64,000 nucleotides of DNA from Protopterus annectens. Lineage: Eukaryota; Chordata; Ceratodontiformes; Protopteridae. Of this stretch, positions 10,936-22,790 are shown piece by piece (the stretch's first letter is position 1; each line of letters begins with the position of its first letter). The stretch covers positions 399,858,770 to 399,922,769 of the forward strand of contig NC_056738.1 in assembly GCF_019279795.1 (NCBI RefSeq), given 5' to 3'. The notes beneath the pieces were generated by a model. It saw only the letters and a list, made by a program, of their open reading frames with translations, was not told where the DNA came from and did not search any database. The position numbers were made by a program, and so were the translations under genes.

Positions 10936-11387
10936 GTGTTAAAAAAGGCTTTATTCCACACAATAATTAATACCAGTAAAATGGAAGAGTCATTTTCGTC
11001 CAAACCAAATCAGACTTCATCAGATAACACACATCAAACTCACAAGTTCCTTTTAAAAATAAATTCAAAAAGTTTCATCCAATCATGTGAACCCAATTAA
11101 TTAAGTTAATCAGAGCCACATACTGAGTAGGTAAAACTCCATAGTTCCTTCAAAGTGTTTCTTGTGAGATGTCAAAAATTTTCACAAATACATTCACTAG
11201 TGTTGCTCATATTTTAAACATACCTTAAAACCACTTGAACAATTATAAAAATAATATGCAAATAAGTTACTCAGGTAAAAAGTGACTCAGTAAAAAAGTT
11301 TTATGTAGAAACATTTAAAAAAAAAATAGTTTAACACGGTATGTAAATACTAGCATCTAGTGGCCAAAAGGTAAACCACATCCAAAT

Positions 11388-11435
11388 GGCCAAGAATTGA
11401 ACCCGGGTCTCCAGCGTGAGAAGCAAGAATTCTAA
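11388..11435 (-). other. tRNA-like fragment (3' half, tRNA-Glu-like)
   Basis: The minus strand reads an anticodon-arm-like ttgcttctcacgctgg followed by gagacccgggttcaattctt, which resembles a T arm with a box B (GGTTCAATTCT). Spacing and wording resemble the 3' half of tRNA-Glu. The 5' half is not evident, so it is a SINE tail or tRNA pseudogene, not a gene. Confidence 0.4.
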
Positions 11436-11662
11436 AGTACATAAAGTGTAAATTTATGATAGACTAAGTGAATGTCAATATAAGACATAAAAAAGTATAA
11501 AATGCTGTAACCATATAGCACCAATACCTAACTGTTGTAGTAAATCTACATAAAAACACAATAAATATTTTTTTTGCAGAGCAATACAAGTTTAACATAA
11601 TTTGATGTTGTTGCACATTTTAACCAATAGGTTATAAAATCTCAGTTTAGTTGCTCTAAGTT

Positions 11663-12130
11663 TTAAAAGAGGGGCAATGCTGATATACTCGTTGAGCCCA
11701 GGTGGTCTCCCAGATCAAGGGGTAACCTGCCAAAAAAGTTCCCAGTACTCACACCCCTAATGTCCATAGGAACTTGCTCAACCACAAAGAATATAAAAAT
11801 TAGCACAGCACAAATCAAGGTGTGCTTATACAAGGCATTTTTCTCATTAGATGTCCTGATGTTGTAGTAGTGCTCATATATATGCTTCCTCAATCTACGC
11901 TCTGTTTTCCCTATGTAAAATGCCTGGCATAGTGAACAGGAAGCCAAATAAACAACTCCATTGGTATTGCAGTTGTAAAAAGCACTACTAATGTTATCTC
12001 TCCCTCTGCTTTGAATGTGCACTTTGTCACAGTCAACAATATGCACACACTGTGCACAAGCACCACACTTGAAGGCACCACATTTCTTACGTTTAGTCTC
12101 TCTAACAGGTATGTGTGACTCAAACAGGTC
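11663..12130 (-). pseudogene. PLE GIY-YIG endonuclease domain
   Basis: Reading the minus strand from about 12,130: a cysteine-rich linker KKCGAFKCGACAQC, then NCNTNGVVYLASCSLCQAFY, then YIGKTERRLRKHIYEHYYNI and NEKNALYKH. This matches the PLE endonuclease plan: CxxC-type finger, VVYL as the GIY-like strand, YIGKT as the YIG strand, Arg in the RRLRK helix, then EH. The enzyme nicks target DNA to prime integration. The frame continues to 11,663 but the last 60 residues look unrelated to the family. No RT is attached. Confidence 0.8.
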
Positions 12131-12133
12131 CTT

Positions 12134-12985
12134 AAAGGGACAATCCCAGGGATTTTTTTGTTTTGATTCAGCCTTTGTTTACATTTCAGGTTTGCCTTTT
12201 TGAGCATGCTCACCTTTGGCTGAGGGGGTGGGGGAAGATTGCCTGCAGGAAGTTTCTTAGGTGTTAGCCACATTCCATCTCAAATTGCAGTTGTACTCAC
12301 AACAGCCTTCCCTGTGAGCCATTCATTAGTTTAATCTGTGCATTTTATCCATTGAGAAAATGTGCCTTTCAGACATTTCATGACCTGACTGCTGCTGCTA
12401 CTCTAGAAAGCACAGTTGTAATTAATGCAATGCTTTTAAAGGGGCACTATTTTGTTTCTAAAATCTGTTGCTTGCTGGAGTACTTTGCTTACCTTTTAGT
12501 GCAGTGTAGTGTTTACACAGAGGCAGGATTTTCAGAGAAGCTTATTAGCATACTGCGGGACAGATGTCACAAACTTCAGTGTGAGATAGTTATCATTAGG
12601 AACTGCTAAGAGTTTACCATTTGCTCTTTTGTATTTTCCTTGCCCACCCATAGGTTATTAGCTGAATGACTGGTCTGAATGACTGGTTTAGACTCAGCCA
12701 GAGACACTATCTAGTCACACTCAGATCTGTAGCCTTTGCAGCATGGAAATTATATCTTTAGTATGTGCTTGTTTTTTTATAAAACTTAATGGAATGATTA
12801 TCCCAGCCTAGACAATTGTATTTTCTTTTGTTTGTTTTTGTTTCGTGCTTGTTGCTACATGCTTTTTTTTCCTTCACTGGTAATTACTTTTCATATGTTT
12901 AGTAACAGTGTTGCTTATTAGTACATTTACTCATGCAGACATACATTTATAAGACAGTCTCCCATCATTTCACAAGACAGCATTG
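12134..12985. other. No gene seen; two TTAAAGGG-type motifs
   Basis: Non-coding. The block starts with ttaaagggacaatccc (about 12,134), and a second ttaaaggggcac lies near 12,437. Both resemble terminal motifs of TTAA-targeting T2/Kolobok-like small elements, but no matching opposite terminus is visible. Confidence 0.35.
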
Positions 12986-15900
12986 CCCAGTTGCCTCGTG
13001 GTTTGGGCATCTTTTCAGGCTTGTTGGCTGTTGGTGAAGCACCCTCCAAGAGGAAAAAACGCTGAGAGAAGAAGGGAGCCACTTTTGAGATTTTAAGTAT
13101 TTTTTCTCTGTTTATTTGCTAAGTTTTTCTGCATAGCTGCCTAGCTTGAGCATTTTCTGGCTTGTTAAACTTGATTTCTGTATTAGTAGCTGTATTTAGA
13201 GCACAACCAAAAGCTGTTTGCTGAAATTCCTGTTTGCACTTAATTTTAAATCGTTTTTTTCTTAAAACTTGCATATTTTCTGTCCTTGACCTAGCACTCT
13301 TGTGTGGGGTCATTTACTGCACTGTTATAACTTGATATTACTTGTGAACCTCTGCTATCTCTGTAGGAAACAAAACAAAAAAATCTTGCTTTTTTCCCAC
13401 TTTTCTGAGAGTTAAAAGTTCAGTTACAGGCTTGCTGTTCCTGAACTGTTTGAAAGTTTCTGTGAGGCCATTTTTGCTTGGGCTGGAGGAGGGTCTCTGT
13501 TGATCAGTGGCAGTGACTAACATTGAGCAGCTTCCTGCCCCGTAGAGGTGGTTACTGACTTGAAACTGTAGTTTTATTGGCCACTAGGGGTCATTTCCAT
13601 AACTCCTTCATCTTCCTCTCTTAAAACCCAGTTGCCTCGTGGTTTGGGCATCTTTTCAGGCTTGTTGGCTGTTGGTGAAGCACCCTCCAAGAGGAAAAAC
13701 GCTGAGAGAAGAAGGAGCCACTTTTGAGATTTTAAATATTTTTCTCTGTTTATTTGCTAAGTTTTTCTGCATAGCTGCCTAGCTTGAGCATTTTCTGGCT
13801 TGTTAAACTTGATTTCTGTATTAGTAGCTGTATTTAGAGCACAACCAAAAGCTGTTTGCTGAAATTCCTGTTTGCACTTAATTTTAAATTGTTTTTTTCT
13901 TAAAACTTGCATATTTTCTGTCCTTGACCTAGCACTCTTGTGTGGGGTCATTTACTGCACTGTTATAACTTGATATTACTTGTGAACCTCTGCTATCTCT
14001 GTAAAAAACAAAAACAAAAAAAAATCTTGCTTTTTCCCACTTTTCTGAGAGTTAAAAAAGTTCAGTTACAGGCTTGCTGTTCCTGAACTGTTTGAAAGTT
14101 TCTGTGAGGCCATTTTTGCTTGGGCTGGAGGAGGGTCTCTGTTGATCAGTGGCAGTGACTAACATTGAGCAGCTTCCTGCCCCGTAGAGGTGGTTACTGA
14201 CTTGAAACTGTAGTTTTATTGGCCACTAGGGGTCATTTCCATAACTCCTTCATCTTCCTCTCTTAAAACCCAGTTGCCTCATGGTTTGGGCATCTTTTCA
14301 GGCTTGTTGGCTGTTGGTGAAGCACCCTCCAAGAGAAAAAACGCTGAGAGAAGAAGGGAGCCACTTTTGAGATTTTAAGTATTTTTTCTCTGTTTATTTG
14401 CTAAGTTTTTCTGCATAGCTGCCTAGCTTGAGCATTTTCTGGCTTGTTAAACTTGATTTCTGTATTAGTAGCTGTATTTAGAGCACAACCAAAAGCTGTT
14501 TGCTGAAATTCCTGTTTGCACTTAATTTTAAATCGTTTTTTCTTAAAACTTGCATATTTTCTGTTCTTGACCTAGCACTCTTGTGTGGGGTCATTTACTG
14601 CACTGTTATAACTTGATATTACTTGTGAACCTCTGCTATCTCTGTAAAAAACAAAACAAAAAAAAAATCTTGCTTTTTTCCCACTTTTCTGAGAGTTAAA
14701 AAAGTTCAGTTACAGGCTTGCTGTTCCTGAACTGTTTGAAAGTTTCAGTGAGGCCATTTTTGCTTGGGCTGGAGGAGGGTCTCTCTGTTGATCAGTGGCA
14801 GTGACTAACATTGAGCAGCTTCCCTGCCCCCGTAGAGGTGGTTACTGACTTGAAACTGTAGTTTTATTGGCCACTAGGGGTCATTTCCATAACTCCTTCA
14901 TCTTCCTCTCTTAAAACCCAGTTACCTCGTGGTTTGGGCATCTTTTCAGGCTTGTTGGCTGTTGGTGAAGCACCCTCCAAGAGGAAAAACGCTGAGAGAA
15001 GAAGGGAGCCACTTTTGAGATTTTAAGTATTTTTTCTCTGTTTATTTGCTAAGTTTTTCTGCATAGCTGCCTAGCTTGAGCATTTTCTGGCTTGTTAAAC
15101 TTGATTTCTGTATTAGTAGCTGTATTTAGAGCACAACCAAAAGCTGTTTGCTGAAATTCCTGTTTGCACTTAATTTTAAATCGTTTTTTCTTAAAACTTG
15201 CATATTTTCTGTCCTTGACCTAGCACTCTTGTGTGGGGTCATTTACTGCACTGTTATAACTTGATATTACTTGTGAACCTCTGCTATCTCTGTAAAAACA
15301 AAACAAAAAAAATCTTGCTTTTTCCCACTTTTCTGAGAGTTAAAAATGTTCAGTTACAGGCTTGCTGTTCCTGAACTGTTTGAAAGTTTCTGTGAGGCCA
15401 TTTTTGCTTGGGCTGGAGGAGGGTCTCCCTGTTGATCAGTGGCAGTGACTAACATTGAGCAGCTTCCCTGCCCCCCGTAGAGGTGGTTACTGACTTGAAA
15501 CTGTAGTTTTATTGGCCACTAGGGTCATTTCCATAACTCCTTCATCTTCCTCTCTTAAAACCCAGTTGCCTCGTGGTTTGGGCATCTTTTCAGGCTTGTT
15601 GGCTGTTGGTGAAGCACCCTCCAAGAGGAAAAAACACTGAGAGAAGAAGGGAGCCACTTTTGAGATTTTAAGTATTTTTTCTCTGTTTATTTGCTAAGTT
15701 TTTCTGCATAGCTGCCTAGCTTGAGCATTTTCTGGCTTGTTAAACTTGATTTCTGTATTAGTAGCTGTATTTAGAGCACAACCAAAAGCTGTTTGCTGAA
15801 ATTCCTGTTTGCACTTAATTTTAAATCGTTTTTCTTAAAACTTGCATATTTTCTGTCCTTGACCTAGCACTCTTGTGTGGGGTCATTTACTGCACTGTTA

Positions 15901-18063
15901 TAACTTGATATTACTTGTGAACCTCTGCTATCTCTGTAAAAAACAAAAACAAAAAAAATCTTGCTTTTTCCCAGTTTTCTGAGAGTTAAAAAAGTTCAGT
16001 TACAGGCTTGTTGTTCCTGAACTGTTTGAAAGTTTCTGTGAGGCCATTTTGCTTGGGCTGGAGGAGGGTCTCTGTTGTGATCAGTGGCAGTGACTAACAT
16101 TGAGCAGCTTCCCTGCCCCGTAGAGGTGGTTACTGACTTGAAACTGTAGTTTTATTGGCCACTAGGGGTCATTTCCATAACTCCTTCATCTTCCTCTCTT
16201 AAAACCCAGTTGCCTCGTGGTTTGGGCGTCTTTTCAGGCTTGTTGGCTGTTGGTGAAGCATCCAAGAGGAAAAACACTGAGAGAAGAAGGAGCCACTTTT
16301 GAGATTTTAAGTATTTTTTCTCTGTTTATTTGCTAAGTTTTTCTGCATAGCTGCCTAGCTTGAGCATTTTCTGGCTTGTTAAACTTGATTTCTGTATTAG
16401 TAGCTGTATTTAGAGCACAACCAAAAGCTGTTTGCTGAAATTCCTGTTTGCACTTAATTTTAAATCGTTTTTTTCTTAAAACATATTTTTCTGTCCTTGA
16501 CCTAGCACTCTTGTGTGGGTGGGGTCATTTACTACTGCACTGTTATAACTTGATATTACTTGTGAACCTCTGCTATCTCTGTAAAAACAAAAACAAAAAA
16601 ATCTTGCTTTTTCCCACTTTTCTGAGAGTTAAAAAGTTCAGTTACAGGCTTGCTGTTCTGAACTGTTTAAAAGTTTCTGTGAGGCCATTTTGCTTGGGCT
16701 GGAGGAGGGTCTCTGTTGATCAGTGGCAGTGACTAACATTGAGCAGCTTCCTGCCCCGTGAGGTGGTTACTGACTTGAAACTGTAGTTTTATTGGCCACT
16801 AGGGGTCATTTCCATAACTCCTTCATCTTCCTCTCTTAAAACCTAGTTGCCTCGTGGTTTGAGCATCTTTTCAGGCTTGTTGGCTGTTGGTGAAGCACCC
16901 TCCAAGAGGAAAAAACGCTGAGAGAAGAAGGGAGCCACTTTTGAGATTTTAAGTATTTTTTCTCTGTTTATTTGCTAAGTTTTTTCTGCATAGCTGCCTA
17001 GCTTGAGCATTTTCTGGCTTGTTAAACTTGATTTCTGTATTAGTAGCTGTATTTAGAGCACAACCAAAAGCTGTTTGCACTTAATTTTAAATCGTTTTTT
17101 TCTTAAAACTTGCATATTTTCTGTTCTTGACCTAGCACTCTTGTGTGGGGTCATTTACTGCACTGTTATAACTTGATATTACTTGTGAACCTCTGCTATC
17201 TCTGCAAAAACAAAAACAAAAAAAAATCTTGCTTTTTTCCCACTTTTCTGAGAGTTAAAAAAGTTCAGTTACAGGCTTGCTGTTCCTGAACTGTTTGAAA
17301 GTTTCAGTGAGGCCATTTTTGCTTGGGCTGGAGGAGGGTCTCTCTGTTGATCAGTGGCAGTGACTAACATTGAGCGGCTTCCCTGCCCCCGTAGAGGTGG
17401 TTACTGACGTGAAACTGTAGTTTTATTGGCCACTAGGGTCATTTCCATAACTCCTTCATCTTCCTCTCTTAAAACCCAGTTGCCTCGTGGTTTGGGCATC
17501 TTTTCAGGCTTGTTGGCTGTTGGTGAAGCACCTCCAAGAGGAAAAACGCTGAAAGAAGAAGGAGCCACTTTTGAGATTTTAAGTATTTTCTCTGTTTATT
17601 TGCTAAGTTTTTCTGCATAGCTGCCTAGCTTGAGCATTTTCTGGCTTGTTAAACTTGATTTCTGTATTAGTAGCTGTATTTAGAGCACAACCAAAAGCTG
17701 TTTGCTGAAATTCCTGTTTGCACTTAATTTTAAATCGTTTTTTCTTAAAACTTGCATATTTTTCTGTCCTTGACCTAGCACTCTTGTGTGGGGTCATTTA
17801 CTGCACTGTTATAACTTGATATTACTTGTGAACCTCTGCTATCTCTGTAAAAACAAAAACAAAACAAATCTTGATTTTTCCCACTTTTCTGAGAGTTAAA
17901 AGTTCAGTTACAGGCTTGCTGTTCCTGAACTGTTTGAAAGTTTCTGTGAGGCCATTTTTGCTTGGGCTGGAGGAGGGTCTCCCTGTTGATCAGTGGCAGT
18001 GACTAACATTGAGCAGCTTCCTGCCCCCGTAGAGGTGGTTACTGACTTGAAACTGTAGTTTTA
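12986..18063 (+). repeat. Tandem array, 8 units of about 641 bp
   Basis: Units begin with ccagttgcctcgtggtttg (variants) and the ttgcc (once ttacc) anchor falls at 12,991, 13,632, 14,274, 14,922, 15,566, 16,210, 16,847 and 17,480, giving periods of 633-648 bp. Units are very similar; most differences are single-base indels in homopolymers (the a-run near aaaacaaaaa, the tttttt run) plus a few small deletions, e.g. a shortened gctgtttgc segment in unit 7 near 17,070. The last unit stops about 50 bp short at ctgtagttttatt and is followed directly by the CR1 LINE on the same strand. That position suggests a tandemly repeated LINE 5' UTR; a plain satellite is the alternative. Confidence 0.93.
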
Positions 18064-18536
18064 TTTTCCTTTTGGGTCTATTCTCTGCTTCTTTCAGCCC
18101 CTGCTATCAGCCATCGCTTTAGCATTAGCTGGAAGGCCGATGAAGAGTGATTGTAGTTGCCACTCAGAAGCAGGCATTGTCGGGCAAGCCGCCAAGTTAA
18201 ACAAGGTTAAACTCTTTTCTGGCTCCAGAAAAGTCTGTTCTTCAATTTTTCCCCTTAGAACTGCTTCCTGTTTAGGAACCTAAAGCAGTTTCACACCTAC
18301 ACTAAAAAGGCGTGCAGCACTTGTTCCAAATAGCTTTTTCTTTCCTCAAAAAGCTTCAGCACCTTGTCTTATAAGCATAGTCCCTTGTCTTATAGCAAGT
18401 ATCTCTTACTGCAGGTCAAGCACTCCTATATTATACAAATCTCTCACTAGCAAAACCCCAGGAGTGCCCACTTCCTGCCACTAAGCCCCACTCGCTTTTC
18501 TAACCTCTCCATTCCAACTCATAATTCTTTCTAGCA

Positions 18537-18807
18537 TGTCGAAGGGGTCAGGATGCTGGCGTCTCTCCCTGCCCAAGTTGGTGAATCTGGGAATTCTGAG
18601 ACACATGCATACAATTGTCTCCATGTACACGGACAACCCTCCTCCTCCCCACTGCAACACTCAACACTTGTAGAGATGCAGCTATTTAGCCAGAGACTGG
18701 AGGCTGAGCTCTCTCAACTCAGGACTGGCAAGACCAGGTGCAGGAGAGAGAGAGGCACCACTACACCACAATACCAGTCTCTGCATATCAACCCACCCAC
18801 TGGATGA
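18537..18807 (+). pseudogene. CR1 ORF1-like remnant
   Basis: Short coding-like segment upstream of the endonuclease. An ATG at 18,537 opens MSKGSGCWRLSLPKLVNLG, and a second frame from 18,553 gives LFSQRLEAELSQL, which could be a short coiled-coil helix. CR1 ORF1 proteins bind RNA and often have a coiled coil. Frames switch and stops occur, so this is only positional and textual support. Confidence 0.4.
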
Positions 18808-19499
18808 CACATAAACACACTAAGACATACTGAATCTGGGTAAAAATTTACCCTAAACAGCAGGAGGCCTCCAAAGCAAATACCCAAGCAGCTGCAAACT
18901 CAGCTATACAAACAACATAAACAACAAAATCAGTGTACCCGACCCAGTCACTGCCCTTAAAGACCAAATACAACACAAACATAGCATAGCTGAGCTCACC
19001 AATTGAACACACGTCGCTCACTAATTGAGTAAGGGAGAAAGGTCTGAAATGACGCCTGTCAAGCGCTTCTGAGAATCGCCACCTGCACAGCACTCAGGTC
19101 TCTCAACAGCAGGTACAAATGCGACTCAAGTCATTGTCACGCTGGGTGTCAAAACCTAAGAGACGTGCACCTCCTTGGACTACACAGAAAAGAGACACAG
19201 GGAGCTCTCTAATTATGTAGCCCAGGCAGGTATGACCCACAGAGCAGGCAGTATCCTACCTTCACTAAGATGATGCCACAATACAGTGATAAGATGATCA
19301 ACTTTAATAATTGGCTTGTTCTGGTGTCATTCAAGGGATCAATGTCTGTCTGCCTGGGACTGACATGCACCGGACCATACGCTGTAACCCATAAAGGGAT
19401 GAGGCACTATCACCCCTAGGCTTCGGATATTGGCAAAGGCTCTGCCACCGCAGTGCCTTTTTTGAGCAAGGCTCAAATTCTAAACCTACCACCTAGAAC

Positions 19500-20160
19500 A
19501 CAAAAAAGTAAAAAACTAAGGGTAATGCTGCTCAATGCCAGAAGTCTCAATCTCAAAGATGCACATAGGCCCTTCTCAGTATAGGAGAACATTATATGCT
19601 GTGACAGGAAACCTGGTTCAAGGCTCCTGAGGCACCCCAGCACTATGAGTTCCACCTCCTTATCATGCGTTCCATTTGAAATCGGACACCAGAAAGGAGG
19701 GGGTGTCCATGTTCCGCCGAGACACCCACCTCCAAGGTTGAGTGGCAGCGCCCACGATGCATGCGGAGACCATCCAGGTGCAATTAACCATAAGCAAGAC
19801 TGCTCTGCAATTTGTATGTACAGGCCACCCTCTCAAACTCAGGAACCTCACATGGCCTTCCCACAAAACAATGGAGGGATAATGCTTAATCTGCCAAACA
19901 CCATCATACTAGGTGACTTCATTACCCTAATATATAGACTGGGAACACTACTCGGCACTGACACTCTATTGCAAAGGTTCCTGGAGTTCATAAACTCAAA
20001 TGCCATGGAACAACTTCAGGTCACCATCCCACAAGAGGAAAACTTAGCAGTCCTCATCATCCGCGAACGCTGGGATCGGAAATGTTCAACTTGCCTGGAA
20101 GTATACCTACTGGTGAGATGGATCATAAAGCGAATCTGGCTGGGTCCTCATCCACGCCCC
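19500..20160 (+). pseudogene. CR1 AP endonuclease remnant
   Basis: The APE-type endonuclease nicks the target. The first block reads KKLRVMLLNARSL (about 19,507-19,548), matching the LNARSL start of CR1 endonucleases, followed by a broken ETW region near 19,600. TIILGDF at about 19,900-19,920 matches the GDFN catalytic block but has lost the Asn. Frames change repeatedly between 19,560 and 19,870. Confidence 0.65.
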
Positions 20161-20534
20161 ACCTGAAATAAAACCCACAGTGAAAAACTTCTCCAAAAGC
20201 CGACTTCACACTTCCTAAAAGCTAATGTGGTCTCCTTCAGGCCCCTGAGCCAGTGGTAAGAAGCATTACTCAAACTGCTGAATGCTTACAAATGCACTTC
20301 TACCTTTCTGGGACTGCATGGATCAGGCAATCCCAAACAAAACTAAGACTCTTTGTGCAAAGGCAAGCGTCCAGTCTGGTGGACCCACAGCCATAAACAA
20401 GCTCTACAACAAAGGAGAGAGCTACACAAAGAGATGAGCAAAATCCTTGAAAAGGTAAGACACCTGATCAATATAAGTAAAACTAAGAGCTCTCCTTAAA
20501 ATCATCCAAGGCAAATTTTTGAGAGAAAAAATGT

Positions 20535-21900
20535 GAGACTCAAAGACAATCATAAGGCCTTCTTTAGCTATGTTAGAAACCCAGGAGGGAAACTCCCAGA
20601 TATACTCAGGGTAGTTCAAGGCAGTGTGAAGATTACTGAACCTACACATTGCCAACATACTGACTGACGTGAGTTTCGTTACCAAACTTCTCCCCCTCCC
20701 CAAAGGAGATATCTATACCAGAGGATTGCTGGCCCCCAAACATCTCCAACACCCAGGTGAGACTGCTCTCTCCAAAGCAAAAAACACAGCATCCATGGGG
20801 ACGGATGGTGTCCCCGGCTGTGTATCACGAACTCAATTAAACCCGCAGTTAGGACAGCTGTTTTAATCTTAGCCTCACCTCCAGGATCACGTGCAGGAGT
20901 GGCGCATGGCGGGCTGGTCCCACTTCACAGGGCGGTGCCTCCACCGACCCTGGAGTGCAAATCCCGTGTGACAAGCCCTTATCTGCAAAAGCCATGGAGA
21001 GGATCTGTATTTGGAACTCATAAGCATAAAGGAACATAGGGAACTTGCAGACTTTGGATCAACCCAGTTTGAGGCTTTGTCAAGGCAGATCATGCCTTTT
21101 AAACTTAGTTGACTTTTTAGAATGATGCCAAAAGGCCATTGATGAGGAAAGGCAGTCCATACAGCCTACATGAGCCTGGCAAGGCCTTTGACTGTCACCC
21201 ACTCAGGTATCGCCAGAAAAACTCATCCAGCTTGAATGTAAACCCATACATCACAAGATGGGTTGCAAACTGGCTAAGTAATAGAACCCACAGGAGTCCA
21301 AATTTTGAGGCATATCCAGACTCAAGAAGCCATCTCACAAGTGGTGTCTCACAGGATCCAGTCCTAGGTCCCTCTTGTTTCCAGCATACTTTTCTAACGA
21401 AGTACAAGCAAACACAGGAGGGTTATGGCTGACAAAGTTTGCGGAATGACTACAAACTGGGTGCCATAGTCGAAAACACATCTGTTAGATATCCTTCAGA
21501 AGGGCCTCACAGAAGCGGATACTTTGTTCAGGCATGGCCTAAAGTTAAATGCCAAAGTGCATAGTCTATTGCCAGCCGGGAAAAACAGGTTACCTAGCTA
21601 CCATATAGGTGGCAATCCACTGAGCACAGAAAGAAGTCATCAGGGATCTGGGGACCCAGGTTGACAATGTGCTAAGTTTTGACACTCATGTTGCTTTAAG
21701 TAGTTAGGAAAACCTTCACCACATTGCCCACCTGATCATGAGGGATTCCACATCGATCAAAGAGTCATGGTCCCCCCTGTACTCATCACTCATTAGACCT
21801 ATGATTGAGTACAATGCCCCGTCGGAATGTATCTGAGCCCGACACCTGCAGCGGCGGAAAGGCCCCAAAGTTCCTCACCAAAAGGATAAAGGGTCTCAAA
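20535..21900 (+). pseudogene. CR1 reverse transcriptase remnant
   Basis: Recognisable pieces in order: KDNHKAF.SYVRNPGGKL (about 20,540-20,600), an LHEPGKAFDCHPLRY version of the DLAKAFDTIPH box (about 21,163-21,210), ITRWVANWLSNR (about 21,250-21,286), LTSGVSQDPVLGPSCF (about 21,337-21,384) in place of TSGVPQGSVLGPLLF, and a broken FADD box at about 21,430-21,450 where a stop falls inside. Numerous frameshifts. It corresponds block by block to 58,470-60,097. Confidence 0.75.
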
Positions 21901-22290
21901 AATATGTCTTATGCTGCTTGACTGAAAGGCTCAATATTCAGTCTCATGCTGCTTGCTCAGAGGTGACCTGTGCCTGACATATGAGCCATGTCAAACCCTG
22001 ATTTGATATGCTTCACCTCAAAAATCTAGATCCCCTCAGAACCACAAGAGGCGGAGACTTAAACCTTGACACGGTTATTAATAGAGCGTGCTGGAGGGAC
22101 AGATTCATCTGAGCTCCTAACTTGTGGAACAAATCCCGGCGCATGTGAGCCAGAGCACCTCGCTGGCCTTGTTCAGAGGAATCTTGACCATGGATGGGAT
22201 CGCAGATATGCCCAGGGATTAGCAGTGTCACTTAACTTGACAGAGGCACAGCAAAATAATAGGCATAGTTTTATTCAGAGCTAAAGGGGG

Positions 22291-22790
22291 NNNNNNNNNN
22301 NNNNNNNNNNNNNNNNNNNNNNNNNNNNNNNNNNNNNNNNNNNNNNNNNNNNNNNNNNNNNNNNNNNNNNNNNNNNNNNNNNNNNNNNNNNNNNNNNNNN
22401 NNNNNNNNNNNNNNNNNNNNNNNNNNNNNNNNNNNNNNNNNNNNNNNNNNNNNNNNNNNNNNNNNNNNNNNNNNNNNNNNNNNNNNNNNNNNNNNNNNNN
22501 NNNNNNNNNNNNNNNNNNNNNNNNNNNNNNNNNNNNNNNNNNNNNNNNNNNNNNNNNNNNNNNNNNNNNNNNNNNNNNNNNNNNNNNNNNNNNNNNNNNN
22601 NNNNNNNNNNNNNNNNNNNNNNNNNNNNNNNNNNNNNNNNNNNNNNNNNNNNNNNNNNNNNNNNNNNNNNNNNNNNNNNNNNNNNNNNNNNNNNNNNNNN
22701 NNNNNNNNNNNNNNNNNNNNNNNNNNNNNNNNNNNNNNNNNNNNNNNNNNNNNNNNNNNNNNNNNNNNNNNNNNNNNNNNNNNNNNNNNN
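22291..22790. other. Assembly gap, exactly 500 N
   Basis: A run of 500 N, a fixed scaffolding value and not a measured length. Confidence 0.99.

Larger units (their letters stand above)
10936..12130 (-). mobile_element. Penelope-like element, 3' portion
   Basis: Minus-strand PLE whose only preserved coding part is the C-terminal GIY-YIG endonuclease (11,663-12,130). Downstream on that strand, around 11,000-11,040, lies a 'gatgaagtctgatttgg..gacgaaa' motif of the kind often found after the endonuclease in vertebrate PLEs, and an aataaa signal near 10,950. The RT half is absent; the element is replaced near 12,131 by other sequence with a ttaaagggacaatccc motif. A tRNA-like fragment sits inside the tail. 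Confidence 0.75.
18064..22290 (+). mobile_element. CR1-clade LINE, degenerate, 3' end lost in N gap
   Basis: Plus-strand LINE with ORF1-like, endonuclease and reverse transcriptase remnants in the normal order, starting right after the tandem array. It is the same family as 58,343-60,455 and the minus-strand piece 36,879-38,198, judged by shared blocks such as HKAFFSYVRN and RWVA.WL. All frames are broken by many stops and indels. If the array is its 5' UTR, this would be a full-length insertion of about 9 kb or more. The 3' end is in the gap. Confidence 0.8.

Noticed and set aside
13119-13313. Small protein gene of 64 codons on the minus strand
   Set aside because: It recurs because the DNA repeats; most units have it broken, and no domain or start context supports it. 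Kept only as a low-interest finding.
12986-18063. CRISPR-like array
   Set aside because: The whole 641-bp unit is repeated with no short repeat/variable spacer structure, and the context is a vertebrate retroelement.
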